From Pseudomonas sp. URMO17WK12:I11 (lineage in GTDB: Bacteria; Pseudomonadota; Gammaproteobacteria; Pseudomonadales; Pseudomonadaceae): a stretch of DNA of 64,000 bases. The position numbers and the translations under genes are program-made. This document shows, piece by piece, positions 46,268 through 56,294 of the stretch (position 1 is the stretch's first letter; each line of letters starts with the position of its first letter). Below the pieces are notes generated by a model. It had not been told where the DNA came from. It saw nothing but the letters and a program-made list of their open reading frames with translations, and did no database searches. The stretch spans positions 62,001 to 126,000 of the forward strand of contig NZ_VEDF01000005.1 of assembly GCF_007677725.1 (NCBI RefSeq). The letters run 5' to 3'.

Positions 46268-47008
46268 TCAGCGCGCTGCCGCGACGATCAGCGCCTTCAT
46301 CTCCGCTACCGCCGCCTTGAAGCCGACGAACAGCGCATGCGCGACCAGCGCATGGCCGATGTTCAGTTCGTTGATACCCTTGATCGCGGCCACTGCCTCG
46401 ACGTTGTGATAATGCAGGCCATGGCCGGCATTGACGATCAGCCCCTGGCCGATGCCACATGCCACGCCTTCCTTGATGCGTTGCAGCTCTTCGGCGAGCT
46501 CGGTCGGTGTCTGGGCATCGGCATAACGCCCGGTGTGCAGCTCGATGGCCGGCGCACCGACGCGCTGCGCCGCTTCGATCTGGCGCTGGTCGGCATCGAT
46601 GAACAGCGACACTTCGGCACCGGTGCGCGCCAAGCGCTCGACTGCCGCCTTGATACGTGCCTCCTGCCCCGCCACATCCAGGCCGCCCTCGGTGGTCAGC
46701 TCCTGACGGGTTTCCGGGACCAGGCAGATGTGCGCCGGGCGAATCTTCTCGGCGAAGGCCATCATCTCTTCGGTGACGCCCATCTCGAAGTTCATGCGGG
46801 TCTGCAGCACGTCCTTGAGCAGCAGCACGTCGCGCTCCTGAATATGCCGGCGGTCTTCGCGCAGGTGCACGGTGATACCGTCGGCGCCTGCTTCCTCGGC
46901 ATCCAGCGCAGCCTTGACCGGGTCCGGGTAGCGGGTGCCGCGGGCCTGACGCAGGGTTGCCACGTGGTCGATGTTGACGCCTAGGAGCATGCGGTTGCTG
47001 TGAGTCAC
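46268..47008 (-). CDS. pdxJ: pyridoxine 5'-phosphate synthase
   Basis: A 246-aa TIM-barrel enzyme joining 1-deoxyxylulose 5-phosphate and 3-amino-2-oxopropyl phosphate to pyridoxine phosphate (vitamin B6). Recognised by [21 protein letters not shown] near the start, [16 protein letters not shown], and [14 protein letters not shown] near residue 190. AGGAG lies eight bases before the GTG at 47008, which gives [10 protein letters not shown]; the longer frame from 47035 lacks such a site. Last gene of the lepA-lepB-rnc-era-recO-pdxJ run. Confidence 0.96.
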   Translation of the reverse strand: MTHSNRMLLGVNIDHVATLRQARGTRYPDPVKAALDAEEAGADGITVHLREDRRHIQERDVLLLKDVLQTRMNFEMGVTEEMMAFAEKIRPAHICLVPETRQELTTEGGLDVAGQEARIKAAVERLARTGAEVSLFIDADQRQIEAAQRVGAPAIELHTGRYADAQTPTELAEELQRIKEGVACGIGQGLIVNAGHGLHYHNVEAVAAIKGINELNIGHALVAHALFVGFKAAVAEMKALIVAAAR

Positions 47009-47051
47009 GAAGGGCTCTCCTGAAGATTGAGCCACACAGCATACGACGTGC

Positions 47052-47735
47052 TCAGCGCTTGCGAAACAGTTCCCGGCTGACCAGCGGTCGCGGCCCCAGG
47101 TGTACAGCCAATGCTTGGCGCATCAGGCGCTTGGCCGCCAGCAAGGTGCCCGGCGCCTCCCAGTTCGCCTCGGCCAATGCCAGCAACTCGGTACCGTTGA
47201 ACAGGCCCGGCTGCAGCAAGTGCACGCGCTCGAGCCCGGCATCGACCTGCAGCCGGTACAAGCCATCGGCGGCGATCGGCTCGTCGTTGACGTCCAGGGT
47301 CAAGGAGAAGGTGTAGCCAAGGTCCTGCAGCAGTCGCCACTCGAATGCGCGCAGCAGCGGCTCCAGCGGCCTGCCAGCCGCCAGGGCCTGCAAGGTCAGG
47401 GCGTAGTGCTCGAACAACTCGGGCTGCGGGGCTTCCCCAGGCAGCAGGCGCATCAGCAGCTCGTTGAGGTACAGCCCGCTGAACAACGCATCGCCAATGA
47501 GCCAGGCGGCAATACCGACCGTGTCCAGACGCCTGACGTTCTTCAGCTCGCCCTTGCCATGCAACTCGACCTCAAGCGGCACGAACGGTCGCACCAGGCT
47601 GCCGCCCTTGCCGCGCGCACGGCGTAGCACCGCGCGCACGCGCCCCTGTGGGGTGAGGAAGTCCACCAGGGCGCTGGTTTCCTTGTAGGCCCGGGTGTGC
47701 AGGACGTAGGCTGGCTGGCCGACAGGTTGTTCCAT
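47052..47735 (-). CDS. recO: DNA repair protein RecO
   Basis: A 227-aa RecFOR mediator protein that helps load RecA at gaps. The N-terminal OB-fold is recognised ([33 protein letters not shown]), with a helical C-terminal domain ([15 protein letters not shown]). Length is usual for Pseudomonas. It lies 62 bases after era and 43 bases before pdxJ in the same direction, an order conserved in gammaproteobacteria. Confidence 0.95.
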   Translation of the reverse strand: MEQPVGQPAYVLHTRAYKETSALVDFLTPQGRVRAVLRRARGKGGSLVRPFVPLEVELHGKGELKNVRRLDTVGIAAWLIGDALFSGLYLNELLMRLLPGEAPQPELFEHYALTLQALAAGRPLEPLLRAFEWRLLQDLGYTFSLTLDVNDEPIAADGLYRLQVDAGLERVHLLQPGLFNGTELLALAEANWEAPGTLLAAKRLMRQALAVHLGPRPLVSRELFRKR

Positions 47736-47797
47736 GAAAAGATCACTCGCCCCGGGGTTGCACTGGCCGCGCCTACCGGGGGCTGGCGGTGCCGGGA

Positions 47798-48700
47798 TTA
47801 CAGGTCGCCGTAGCCCAGCGAGCGCAAGGCACGTTCATCGTCGGACCAGCCGCCCTTGACCTTGACCCAGAGGTTGAGCATGACCTTGGAGTCGAACAGC
47901 ACTTCCATGTCCTTGCGCGCTTCGGAGCCGATGCGCTTGATGCGCTCGCCCTTGTCGCCAATGATGATCTTCTTCTGGCCGTCACGCTCGACCAGGATCA
48001 GCGCGTGAATGTGCAGCACATGGCCCTGCTGCTTGAACTCTTCGATTTCCACGGTGATCTGGTACGGCAGCTCGGCTCCGAGCTGGCGCATGATCTTCTC
48101 GCGCACCAACTCAGCGGCCAGGAAGCGGCTGCTGCGGTCGGTGATCTGATCTTCCGGGAAGAAGTGCTCGTTCTGCGGCAGGTGCTTGGCGATCTGTGCT
48201 TCCAGGGCTTCCAGGTTGTGACCCTGTTGCGCGGAGATCGGCATCACTTCGGCGTTTGGCAGCTGTTGCTGCAGCCATTGCAGGTGCGGAATCAGCTCGG
48301 CCTTCTCTTCCATGCGGTCGGTCTTGTTGACGGCGATGATCAACGGACCGGTGACGTACTGCACGCGTTCGAGCACCAGTTGGTCTTCGTCGGTCCACTT
48401 GGTGCGATCGACCACGAAGATCACCACATCGACATCCTTCAAGGCGGCCGAGGCGTTACGATTCATGTAGCGGTTCAGCGCTTTGTCGTTGGCCTTGTGC
48501 ATACCCGGCGTGTCGACGTAGATCGCTTGCACGTCACCCTCGGTCTTGATCCCGAGCATGTTGTGGCGTGTGGTCTGCGGCTTGCGCGAAGTGATCGCCA
48601 GCTTCTGTCCGAGGATGTGGTTGAGCAAGGTCGACTTGCCCACGTTGGGGCGGCCGACGATGGCCACGTAACCGCAGCGGGTCGGATTGTTGTCAGTCAT
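47798..48700 (-). CDS. era: GTPase Era
   Basis: A 300-aa GTPase binding 16S rRNA and aiding small-subunit assembly. G1 is GRPNVGKST near residues 15-23, G3 is DTPG, G4 is NKTD; the KH RNA-binding domain is at the C-terminus ([32 protein letters not shown]). Two ATGs compete: 48706 is only one to two bases after GGAG, whereas 48700 has a proper seven-base gap, so 48700 is chosen ([16 protein letters not shown]). Start overlaps the rnc end by eight bases. Confidence 0.95.
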   Translation of the reverse strand: MTDNNPTRCGYVAIVGRPNVGKSTLLNHILGQKLAITSRKPQTTRHNMLGIKTEGDVQAIYVDTPGMHKANDKALNRYMNRNASAALKDVDVVIFVVDRTKWTDEDQLVLERVQYVTGPLIIAVNKTDRMEEKAELIPHLQWLQQQLPNAEVMPISAQQGHNLEALEAQIAKHLPQNEHFFPEDQITDRSSRFLAAELVREKIMRQLGAELPYQITVEIEEFKQQGHVLHIHALILVERDGQKKIIIGDKGERIKRIGSEARKDMEVLFDSKVMLNLWVKVKGGWSDDERALRSLGYGDL

Positions 48701-49382
48701 TGCCATTCTCCACGCCCAGGGCGATCAATGCCGCGGCGGCGGCGACTTGTTCGGCGATACGCCGGCTTACGCCCTGCCCACGGCTTTTGTTGTTCAGCAG
48801 TACCACTTCGCATTCGACGAAGAACGTGCGGCAGTGCGGTTCGCCCTGGATGTCGACCACCTCGTAGCGCGGCAGCTCGCAGCTGCGCGATTGCAGAAAT
48901 TCCTGCAGGCGGGTCTTGGGGTCTTTGTTGGTGTCGACCAGGGTCAGGCCTTCGAACTCATCGGTGAGCCAGGCCAGCACGCGCTCGCGCGCGGTCTGCA
49001 TGTCGGCATCGAGGTAGATCGCGCCGATCAGCGCTTCCAGCGCGTCGGCCAGGATCGACTCGCGGCGAAAGCCGCCGCTCTTGAGCTCGCCGGAGCCCAG
49101 GCGCAGGTAGTCGCCCAGGTCGAAGCCTCGCGCCAGGCGGGCCAGCGTCTCGCCTTTGACCAGGCGTGCGCGCAGGCGCGACAGTTGCCCTTCGCGGGCC
49201 TGGGGGAAGCGCTCGAACAGCGCTTCGCCAGCGACGAAATTGAGAATGGCATCACCGAGAAACTCCAGGCGCTCGTTATTGCGCCCGGCATAGCTGCGGT
49301 GAGTCAGGGCCAGCAGCATTTGCTCCTGGTTCTTGAAGGTGTAGCCGAGCTTGCGCTCGAGACGGGCAAGGGAAGCACTCAT
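48693..49382 (-). CDS. rnc: ribonuclease III
   Basis: A 229-aa double-strand-specific endoribonuclease for rRNA precursor processing. The signature [12 protein letters not shown] (catalytic acidic residues) is near residues 34-45, and the C-terminal dsRNA-binding domain ([12 protein letters not shown]...) starts near residue 155. It lies 161 bases after lepB and overlaps era by eight bases. A stable hairpin lies upstream between lepB and rnc, which may serve as a cleavage site. Confidence 0.96.
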   Translation of the reverse strand: MSASLARLERKLGYTFKNQEQMLLALTHRSYAGRNNERLEFLGDAILNFVAGEALFERFPQAREGQLSRLRARLVKGETLARLARGFDLGDYLRLGSGELKSGGFRRESILADALEALIGAIYLDADMQTARERVLAWLTDEFEGLTLVDTNKDPKTRLQEFLQSRSCELPRYEVVDIQGEPHCRTFFVECEVVLLNNKSRGQGVSRRIAEQVAAAAALIALGVENGND

Positions 49383-49511
49383 GCAGCCACCCGTGGGTTG
49401 TTAAACGCGTTGTTCAAATCAACATCCTGAAAGACTGTTGGGCTGTGGTTCGTCGCGCCGAGCGGCGAATCTCTCGTTCCTTGAAAACACAGCCTATGTC
49501 AGAAATGCATT

Positions 49512-49536
49512 CGGCGCTGTCTTCAGGACAGCGCCG
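49512..49536 (-). terminator. stable hairpin between lepB and rnc
   Basis: CGGCGCTGTC and GACAGCGCCG form a perfect 10-bp stem with a 5-base loop, starting seven bases after the lepB stop (minus strand). A short T-containing tail follows (ATGCATTTCT). It could end part of the lepA-lepB transcripts or, in readthrough RNA, be a substrate for RNase III. Confidence 0.6.
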
Positions 49537-49543
49537 ATGGGTA

Positions 49544-50398
49544 TCAATGGATCAGGCCGACCCGCGACAGGTTGGGCAGGTGACTGAGCTTGGGCTCTGG
49601 CCAGCTCATCCACACCGCAAAGGCCTTGCCGACGATGTTGCGGTCCGGGACCATGCCGTGCAGCGCCTTGGGGATATTCGGATCGTCCCAGTAGCGGCTG
49701 TCGTTGGAGTTGTCGCGGTTGTCGCCCATCATGAAGTAATGGCCTGCCGGGACGGTCCATTGCTGGTCCGGCGGCATGCGATAGCGGGTCATTTCCTTGC
49801 GAATCAAGTGCTCGGCAGCGCCGAGTTTTTCCTTGTACAGCTCAGCGCTGCCCAGGGTGCCCGGCTCGGTACCGACCAACTGCTCGGCAATCGGCTGACC
49901 GTTGACGAACAGCCGCTTGTCGCTGGTGTAGCTGATCGTGTCGCCCGGCAGGCCGACGACGCGCTTGATGTAATTGACGTTCGGGTCGCTGGGGTAGCGG
50001 AACACCATCACATCGCCGCGCTGCGGGTCACCGACTTCGATCACTTTCTTGTCGATCACCGGCAGGCGAATGCCATAGGAGAACTTATTGACCAGAATGA
50101 AATCGCCGACTTCCAGGGTTGGTTTCATCGACCCTGACGGGATCTGGAACGGCTCGACCAGAAACGAGCGCAGCACCAGCACGATGAACAACACCGGGAA
50201 GAACGACTTGCCATATTCGACCAGCAGCGGCTCCTTGTTCAGGCGCTCGACCACAGCCATTTCTGGCTGAGTGACGCTGCCCTGGTAAGTGGCGACCGCT
50301 GCCCGCCGGCGCGGAGCCAGGAACAACAGGTCGATCAAGCCCAGCAGACCGCAGACGAAAACGGCGATGACTAGCAACAGCGGGAAATTTAGCGACAT
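49544..50398 (-). CDS. lepB: signal peptidase I
   Basis: A 284-aa inner-membrane leader peptidase. Two N-terminal helices (residues about 5-27 and 66-80) are followed by the catalytic Ser90 in QIPSGSM and the general base Lys145 in NYIKRVVGLPGD; box E reads FMMGDNRDNSNDSRYW. Length and catalytic numbering match the family. It lies five bases after lepA in the same direction. Confidence 0.97.
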   Translation of the reverse strand: MSLNFPLLLVIAVFVCGLLGLIDLLFLAPRRRAAVATYQGSVTQPEMAVVERLNKEPLLVEYGKSFFPVLFIVLVLRSFLVEPFQIPSGSMKPTLEVGDFILVNKFSYGIRLPVIDKKVIEVGDPQRGDVMVFRYPSDPNVNYIKRVVGLPGDTISYTSDKRLFVNGQPIAEQLVGTEPGTLGSAELYKEKLGAAEHLIRKEMTRYRMPPDQQWTVPAGHYFMMGDNRDNSNDSRYWDDPNIPKALHGMVPDRNIVGKAFAVWMSWPEPKLSHLPNLSRVGLIH

Positions 50399-50403
50399 AG
50401 GAC

Positions 50404-52203
50404 CTAGCTATCCAACCTGAGCACGGCGAGGAAGGCTTCCTGTGGAATTTCCACGTTACCGACCTGTTTCATGCGTTTCTTACCGGCCTTCTGCTTCTCC
50501 AGCAGCTTCTTCTTACGGCTGACGTCACCGCCGTAGCACTTGGCCAGTACGTTCTTTCTGAGCGCCTTGACGGTTGTCCGCGCGATGATCTGGCCACCGA
50601 TGGCTGCCTGGATCGCCACATCGAACATCTGCCGAGGGATCAGCTCCTTCATCTTCTCGGTCAACGCACGGCCTTTGTAGGCCGCGTTGTCGCGGTGCAC
50701 GATCAATGCCAGGGCATCGACCTTGTCGCCGTTGATCAACACGTCCAGCTTGACCAGGTTGGCCGACTGGTAACGATCGAAATGGTAGTCCAGCGAAGCA
50801 TAGCCACGACTGGTGGACTTCAGACGGTCGAAGAAGTCCAGCACCACTTCGTTCATCGGCATGTCATAGCGCACCTGCACCTGGCTGCCGAGGAACTGCA
50901 TGTCACGCTGCACGCCACGTTTCTCGATGCACAGGATGATGACGTTGCCCAGGTGCTCTTGAGGCACAAGGATGGTCGCCGTCACGATCGGTTCGCGGAA
51001 ATCGGCTACCGCCGACACATCCGGAAGCTTCGACGGGTTGTCGACCACGATGGTTTCACCGGTCTTGAGCTCAAGCTCGTAAATCACGCTTGGCGCGGTG
51101 GTGATCAGGTCCAGGTCGTACTCGCGCTCCAGGCGCTCCTGGATGATCTCCATGTGCAACATGCCGAGGAAGCCGCAGCGGAAGCCGAAGCCCAGTGCAT
51201 CGGAGCTTTCTGGCATGTATTGCAGCGACGAATCGTTGAGGGTCAGCTTTTGCAAGGCGTCGCGGAAGTCTTCGAAATCATCGGAGCTGACCGGGAACAG
51301 GCCCGCGTAGACCTGCGGCTGGATTTTCTTGAAGCCAGGCAGCACCTCGACCTCAGGGGTCGTCGACAGGGTCAGGGTGTCACCCACCGGTGCGCCGTGA
51401 ATGTCCTTGATGCTGGCAATGATGAAGCCCACTTCACCGGCCTTGAGATCGGCGGTCTGGGTGTGCTTGGGAGTGAACACGCCTACGCTGTCGACCAGGT
51501 GCAGCTTGCCGGTGGACTTGACCAGGATCTTGTCGCCCTTCTTGACGCGACCGTGGCGCACGCGCACCAGCGACACAACCCCCAGGTAGTTGTCGAACCA
51601 GGAGTCGATGATCAGCGCCTGCAGCGGCGCGTCGATATCGCCCTGGGGCGCAGGAATGCTGTGCACCAGGCGCTCGAGGACCTCGTCGACGCCCATGCCG
51701 CTCTTGGCACTGCACGCCACAGCGTCGGTCGCGTCGATGCCGATGATCTTCTCGATCTCGTCCTTGACGCGGTCCGGGTCGGCCTGGGGCAGGTCCATCT
51801 TGTTGAGCACCGGCATCACTTCCAGGCCCTGCTCGATGGCGGTATAGCAGTTGGCCACGGACTGGGCTTCGACGCCCTGGCCAGCATCGACCACCAGCAA
51901 GGCGCCTTCGCAGGCCGCCAGCGAACGCGAGACTTCATAGGTGAAGTCGACGTGGCCAGGGGTGTCGATGAAGTTCAGCTGGTAGACCTTGCCGTCCTGC
52001 GCCTTGTAGTTGAGCGTGACGCTGTGGGCCTTGATGGTGATACCGCGTTCGCGCTCCAGGTCCATGGAGTCCAGTACCTGGGCTTCCATTTCGCGCGCTG
52101 TGAGGCCACCGCACATCTGGATGAAACGGTCGGCCAGCGTCGACTTGCCATGGTCGATGTGGGCGATGATGGAGAAATTGCGGATATGACTCAAATCACT
52201 CAC
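50404..52203 (-). CDS. lepA: elongation factor 4 (LepA)
   Basis: A 599-aa ribosome-binding GTPase. G1 is [13 protein letters not shown] near residues 14-26, G3 is DTPGHVDF, G4 is NKMD; the C-terminal domain ends [16 protein letters not shown], typical of LepA. Start is GTG (52201-52203) with no strong Shine-Dalgarno. First gene of lepA-lepB-rnc-era-recO-pdxJ, separated from mucD by 192 bases including a strong terminator. Confidence 0.97.
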   Translation of the reverse strand: MSDLSHIRNFSIIAHIDHGKSTLADRFIQMCGGLTAREMEAQVLDSMDLERERGITIKAHSVTLNYKAQDGKVYQLNFIDTPGHVDFTYEVSRSLAACEGALLVVDAGQGVEAQSVANCYTAIEQGLEVMPVLNKMDLPQADPDRVKDEIEKIIGIDATDAVACSAKSGMGVDEVLERLVHSIPAPQGDIDAPLQALIIDSWFDNYLGVVSLVRVRHGRVKKGDKILVKSTGKLHLVDSVGVFTPKHTQTADLKAGEVGFIIASIKDIHGAPVGDTLTLSTTPEVEVLPGFKKIQPQVYAGLFPVSSDDFEDFRDALQKLTLNDSSLQYMPESSDALGFGFRCGFLGMLHMEIIQERLEREYDLDLITTAPSVIYELELKTGETIVVDNPSKLPDVSAVADFREPIVTATILVPQEHLGNVIILCIEKRGVQRDMQFLGSQVQVRYDMPMNEVVLDFFDRLKSTSRGYASLDYHFDRYQSANLVKLDVLINGDKVDALALIVHRDNAAYKGRALTEKMKELIPRQMFDVAIQAAIGGQIIARTTVKALRKNVLAKCYGGDVSRKKKLLEKQKAGKKRMKQVGNVEIPQEAFLAVLRLDS

Positions 52204-52354
52204 GGGTCAACACTCGAAAAGGCTGCGAGCCGGGACGCCCGCCGAAAAATAGCCGGGAATTGTACCTGATGCTGCCCGGATATGGGAGATTCCTCTATCG
52301 GACTTAATGTTTCCCAGCAGCCGCGGCGGTGCTGAAGAACTGCCGCAGCCAGCA

Positions 52355-52380
52355 AAAAGGGCAGCCGAAGCTGCCCTTTT
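52355..52380 (-). terminator. intrinsic terminator after mucD
   Basis: AAAAGGGCAGC/GCTGCCCTTTT is a perfect 11-bp stem with tetraloop, running into T tracts on both strands. It lies 15 bases after the mucD stop and should end the mucD transcript before lepA. Confidence 0.85.
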
Positions 52381-52395
52381 CCTGTGATCGCGCGG

Positions 52396-53835
52396 TTATT
52401 CGGCGAGCTTGAAGGTGATGAAGCTGGCACGGCCCTGACGCAGTACCCGCATCGACACCGAGCGGTTCTTCGGCAGATCCTTGGCGATTTCGGTGAACTG
52501 CTTGGCCGAAACCACCGCCTGGTTGTTGAGGTGGCTGATGACGTCACCTGGACGCAGGCCGATCATTGCCGCCGGACCATCCTGCACTTCCTTGATCAAC
52601 ACGCCGCCCTTGAGTTCGAGGGTTTTCTTCTGCTCGGCGGTCAGGTCCGAAACGGCTACCCCCAGGCGGTTGCTGTTGCGCTCGGCGCTGCCTTCAGGGC
52701 CGGTGCCGCTGGCGATGTCGGCATCGTCGTCAGGCATCGGGCCAACGGCCACGTCGAGGGTCTGGCGTTTGCCGTTGCGAATGATCTCGAGCTTGGCCTT
52801 CTGGCCGTCCTTCAAGCTACCGACCAAGTGCGGCAGGTCGGCCGACATGACGATGGGCTGGCCATTCATGCTCAGGATCACATCGCCCACCTGCAGCCCG
52901 CCTTTGGCTGCCGGGCCATTTTCCAGCACCTGCGCGACCAGGGCACCCGCCGGCTTGTCCAGGCCGAACGACTCAGCCAGGTCCTTGTTGACCTCCTGAA
53001 TCACCACACCCAGCCAACCGCGGCTGACCTTGCCGTCTTTCTTCAGCTGATTGGAGACGTCCAGCGCGACGTCGATGGGAATCGCGAACGACAGCCCCAT
53101 GAAACCGCCGGAGCGGGTGAAGATCTGCGAGTTGATGCCTACCACTTCACCCTGCATGTTGAACAGCGGGCCACCGGAGTTACCCGGGTTGATCGCCACG
53201 TCGGTCTGGATGAACGGCACATAGGTGTCGTTAGGCAGGGTGCGCCCCTTGGCACTGACGATACCCTTGGTCACCGAGTGGTCGAAGCCGAACGGCGAAC
53301 CGATGGCCAGCACCCATTCGCCGACCTTGAGTTTTTCCGAGTCGCCGAGCTTGACGGTTGGCAGGTTCTTGCCGTCGACCTTGAGCAAGGCGACGTCGGT
53401 GCGCGGATCGGTGCCGATCAGCTTGGCTTGCAGCTCGCTGCGGTCGGACAGGCGAACGATGATTTCATCGGCATCGGCCACCACGTGGTTGTTGGTCAGC
53501 ACGTAGCCATCGCTGGAGATGATGAAGCCCGAGCCCAGCGACATCGCCTCGCGCTGGCGATCCCCGCGTGGCGAGCGTGGCTGTTGCGGCAGGTTGCGTT
53601 CGAAGAACTCGCGGAACATCGGCGGCAGGCCTTCGAGGTCAGGCATCTGCCCGGCAGCGATGCGGCGCTCGGGCAGCTTCTGCTTGGTGCTGATGTTGAC
53701 CACCGCAGGCGAAGCCTGCTCGACCAGCGTGGTGAAGTCCGGCAGGGCTTCCTCGGCCTGGGCCGTGAGCACCTGGCCAAGCATGAGCACGGCGGCGAAC
53801 ATCGATAGGTAGGATTTCAAGCGTGGTATTGACAT
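52396..53835 (-). CDS. mucD: periplasmic serine protease MucD (DegP/HtrA family)
   Basis: A 479-aa periplasmic protease-chaperone that dampens envelope stress and alginate induction. Signal peptide at residues 1-27 (...VLTAQA/EEALPDF). The catalytic triad is in LTNNHVV (His), RTDVALLKV (Asp) and NPGNSGGPL (Ser); two PDZ domains follow. GGGAG precedes the ATG by about six bases. In P. aeruginosa mucD closes algU-mucA-mucB-mucC-mucD; here a terminator and a good promoter separate it from mucB. Confidence 0.95.
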   Translation of the reverse strand: MSIPRLKSYLSMFAAVLMLGQVLTAQAEEALPDFTTLVEQASPAVVNISTKQKLPERRIAAGQMPDLEGLPPMFREFFERNLPQQPRSPRGDRQREAMSLGSGFIISSDGYVLTNNHVVADADEIIVRLSDRSELQAKLIGTDPRTDVALLKVDGKNLPTVKLGDSEKLKVGEWVLAIGSPFGFDHSVTKGIVSAKGRTLPNDTYVPFIQTDVAINPGNSGGPLFNMQGEVVGINSQIFTRSGGFMGLSFAIPIDVALDVSNQLKKDGKVSRGWLGVVIQEVNKDLAESFGLDKPAGALVAQVLENGPAAKGGLQVGDVILSMNGQPIVMSADLPHLVGSLKDGQKAKLEIIRNGKRQTLDVAVGPMPDDDADIASGTGPEGSAERNSNRLGVAVSDLTAEQKKTLELKGGVLIKEVQDGPAAMIGLRPGDVISHLNNQAVVSAKQFTEIAKDLPKNRSVSMRVLRQGRASFITFKLAE

Positions 53836-53912
53836 ACGGCTCCCGTCACAACGAGCGGTAGTTAGAAATGGCCCCGCAAAACGCAGGAAAGGCCAGGCTC
53901 CCAGAAGCCTGA

Positions 53913-53941
53913 CCTATAGAAAATTTGCCGGAAGAATGCAA
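53913..53941 (-). promoter_or_regulatory. probable mucD promoter
   Basis: On the minus strand TTGCAT (complement of 53936-53941) and TATAGG (complement of 53913-53918) are 17 bases apart, giving a start site some 70 bases before the mucD ATG. It lies in an AT-rich pocket directly after the mucB terminator. Confidence 0.55.
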
Positions 53942-54007
53942 ATGACAATGCTTTAATTTCATTTCAGACGCATGTCCGTCCGCCTGACCGCAGCCTGCTC
54001 AAGCCCG

Positions 54008-54031
54008 AAAAAACGCGCCATCACTGGCGCG
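54008..54031 (-). terminator. intrinsic terminator at the end of mucB
   Basis: The stem CGCGCCA/TGGCGCG (54014-54020 with 54025-54031) is followed on the minus strand by six T. The mucB stop codon is in its loop, so algU-mucA-mucB transcripts should end here. Confidence 0.85.
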
Positions 54032-54995
54032 CCTGGGCATCCTGCGGGCGCATCGACAGCGCGACCCGTTCTGCCGTGCCCAGCGGAATCTCGCCGACCA
54101 CAGTGACCATGACCTTGCCTTTGGGCGTGTTCAAACGCCGCGACACAGCCGAGGTCGGGCCTAGTTGAGTGCGCACGTCAGCACCGCCCTCGTCCTTGAT
54201 CGGCTCCAGGAACACCGAAAAACGCGCCAGACCGTCGTCATACATCAAGCTGCTGATGCTGCTATCGCGCTGCGCGTCGCGCCGTACACTGCTGGTCACC
54301 AGCTCGAAGCCGGACGGCAACCAATCGGAACGCCAACCGGCAACGGTCTCTTTGGAGGCAGTGGCACTGGGTTCGACCGCCTGGCAGGTAGCACTGGCCT
54401 GCAGATCCTGATCGGTGGGCACGTGGTCGGTGTCCAGCCGGGTCATCTGGAAGCGCTCGAGCAACTGCCCTTTGTCATTGAGCATCAAGGAGCGCAACGG
54501 CAAGCCGGTACGGCGATCCAGGTGCAGCTCGAAGCCGTAGCGATGCTGGTCGCGCGGCGTCAAGGTAAGGATGACCGCATCGCGCCCAGCGATCCGCGAC
54601 TTGCCGGCCACGCTCAAGTCGTACCAGCTCATCAGTTTCAGTGGATCGAGTGAACGCTGCGCAGCCTCAGGCGCAGTGGCGAACGTGCTTGCGCTGCTGG
54701 CCAAGCCGCCACTTACACACTGCACCTTGCCGTTGATGCGCACGATCTCCTGGGCGGTATCATCGAGCTGCAAAAGCCGCTCGCTGACCTTGCCACCCTG
54801 GACGCGGTGCCAGATATCGTGGGAAGAAAAGCTGCCGTTACGTTCGTAGACGAAGGAGCCTTGGTAACTCTGTTTTTGCTCGGCCTGTGCCAGCTTGTTC
54901 AGCCACTCATTCGCCTCAGGCGATGAGTTGGCCGCCAACGCTGGCACCGTCATGCAGCTGCCTATCAGCAGCGACAGGAGAGGTAGCGCGCGCAT
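54021..54995 (-). CDS. mucB: sigma factor AlgU regulatory protein MucB
   Basis: A 324-aa periplasmic protein (RseB family) that binds the periplasmic part of MucA and protects it from AlgW cleavage. Signal peptide MRALPLLSLLIGSCMTVPALA; the mature part begins NSSPEANEWLNKLAQAEQKQSYQGSF. Third gene of algU-mucA-mucB, 12 bases after mucA. The gene ends inside a terminator hairpin. Confidence 0.95.
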   Translation of the reverse strand: MRALPLLSLLIGSCMTVPALAANSSPEANEWLNKLAQAEQKQSYQGSFVYERNGSFSSHDIWHRVQGGKVSERLLQLDDTAQEIVRINGKVQCVSGGLASSASTFATAPEAAQRSLDPLKLMSWYDLSVAGKSRIAGRDAVILTLTPRDQHRYGFELHLDRRTGLPLRSLMLNDKGQLLERFQMTRLDTDHVPTDQDLQASATCQAVEPSATASKETVAGWRSDWLPSGFELVTSSVRRDAQRDSSISSLMYDDGLARFSVFLEPIKDEGGADVRTQLGPTSAVSRRLNTPKGKVMVTVVGEIPLGTAERVALSMRPQDAQARQ

Positions 54996-55007
54996 GAGCC
55001 TCCTTAC

Positions 55008-55598
55008 TTAGCGGTTTTCCAGGCTGGCAGCGCGAGCGTACGGCAGTGCGGTTTCAGTGCCCTTGAGGGCCGATTCCTGGGCGTGCTGGCGCAGGTAGCC
55101 TGGCAGGCGCTGATCCCAGCCAGCCTGGTTCTGCAGGACGCCATTGGCCATCGGGCCGGTGGCCTGATCGCTGCTTTCGCTGTAGCCAGCCAAGACCGCA
55201 GGGCCCTGGGTCTGAGGCATGCTCAGGCCTTGCTGTACCGGTTGCTGGGCGGCGAGCTCGGCACCGGTGATCTCGTCCTGGTTGTACATGCGCACACCGG
55301 CCAGCACGGCCACGGTGACCGAAGCGGCAACCGCCAGGCGACCGAGGGTGCGCCATGGGCCTTGCTTGGCCTTGGCAGGTACGGCTTCGTCAGCCAGCGC
55401 CGCGGATACCGCCGAGGCGATGTCCAGCTGGGGCAGCAACAATTCCTTGTGCATCGCTGCGCGGGCTACCTGGTAACGCGACCAGGTGGCACGGGTTTCG
55501 GAGTCGTCGACGGCGTTCAACACCCGACGCAATTCCAGTTGGTCCGCTTCGTTATCCATTACCGCGGACAGCGATTCCTGCAAAGCTTCACGACTCAT
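55008..55598 (-). CDS. mucA: anti-sigma factor MucA
   Basis: A 196-aa inner-membrane anti-sigma factor that holds AlgU inactive. The cytoplasmic domain begins MSREALQESLSAVMDNEADQLELRRVL; one membrane helix lies near residues 85-103 (LGRLAVAASVTVAVLAGVRM); the periplasmic tail binds MucB. It is complete, with no sign of the truncations seen in mucoid strains. 31 bases after algU. Confidence 0.96.
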   Translation of the reverse strand: MSREALQESLSAVMDNEADQLELRRVLNAVDDSETRATWSRYQVARAAMHKELLLPQLDIASAVSAALADEAVPAKAKQGPWRTLGRLAVAASVTVAVLAGVRMYNQDEITGAELAAQQPVQQGLSMPQTQGPAVLAGYSESSDQATGPMANGVLQNQAGWDQRLPGYLRQHAQESALKGTETALPYARAASLENR

Positions 55599-55629
55599 GG
55601 CGGTTCCTCTCTTGGCTGTAGCCGCTGTC

Positions 55630-56211
55630 TCAGGTTTCCTGCAGCAGGGGCTGCAGGGCTTTATCTATGGCCTCCCGAGCGCGGAAGATTCGAGAGCGCA
55701 CGGTACCCACCGGACATTGCATGACACTGGCAATGTCTTCGTAACTCAGCCCGTCGAATTCACGCAGGGTCAACGCCGTGCGCAGGTCTTCGGGTAGCTG
55801 CTGGATGGTGCGATGGACAGTGCCTTCGATTTCATCCCGCAACAACGAGCGCTCTGGGGACTCGAGATCCTTGAGACCATGATCGCCGTCGTAAAACTCC
55901 GCATCCTCGGAGCTCACATCGCTGTCTGGTGGCCGTCTTCCACGGGATACCAGATAGTTCTTCGCCGTGTTGATGGCGATGCGGTACAGCCAGGTATAAA
56001 ACGCGCTGTCTCCGCGGAAATTGCCAAGCGCTCGGTAGGCCTTGATAAAGGCTTCCTGCGCCACATCCTGGGCCTCGTGGGTGTCGTGAACGAACCTCAC
56101 GATCAACCCGAGAATCTTGTGCTGATACTTCAGCACCAACAGATCGAAAGCTCGCCTGTCGCCGCGCTGCACGCGCTCGACCAGCTGCTGATCCTCTTCC
56201 TGGGTTAGCAT
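55630..56211 (-). CDS. algU: RNA polymerase sigma factor AlgU (RpoE)
   Basis: A 193-aa ECF sigma factor for envelope stress and exopolysaccharide genes. Region 2 (VLKYQHKILGLIVRFVHDTHEAQDVAQEAFIKAYRAL) and region 4 (LREFDGLSYEDIASVMQCPVGTVRSRIFRARE) are intact. GAGGAG six bases before ATG 56211 and the family length rule out the 13-codon longer frame. An AlgU-type promoter lies just upstream, consistent with autoregulation. Confidence 0.97.
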   Translation of the reverse strand: MLTQEEDQQLVERVQRGDRRAFDLLVLKYQHKILGLIVRFVHDTHEAQDVAQEAFIKAYRALGNFRGDSAFYTWLYRIAINTAKNYLVSRGRRPPDSDVSSEDAEFYDGDHGLKDLESPERSLLRDEIEGTVHRTIQQLPEDLRTALTLREFDGLSYEDIASVMQCPVGTVRSRIFRAREAIDKALQPLLQET

Positions 56212-56267
56212 GAACACTCCTCGGTGAACTCGAAGGAGCGTTGCAGCCATCGTTCAGGCTTGCAACC

Positions 56268-56294
56268 ATAGACTCGGGCTTTGCGCAAAAGTTC
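56268..56294 (-). promoter_or_regulatory. AlgU-dependent promoter of algU
   Basis: On the minus strand GAACTT (complement of 56289-56294) and TCTAT (complement of 56268-56272) are separated by 16 bases. This fits the AlgU consensus GAACTT-N16/17-TCTGA closely and stands about 50 bases before the algU ATG. Confidence 0.75.

Noticed and set aside
50695..52269. 524-codon plus-strand frame
   Set aside because: Antisense to lepA with intact GTPase motifs.
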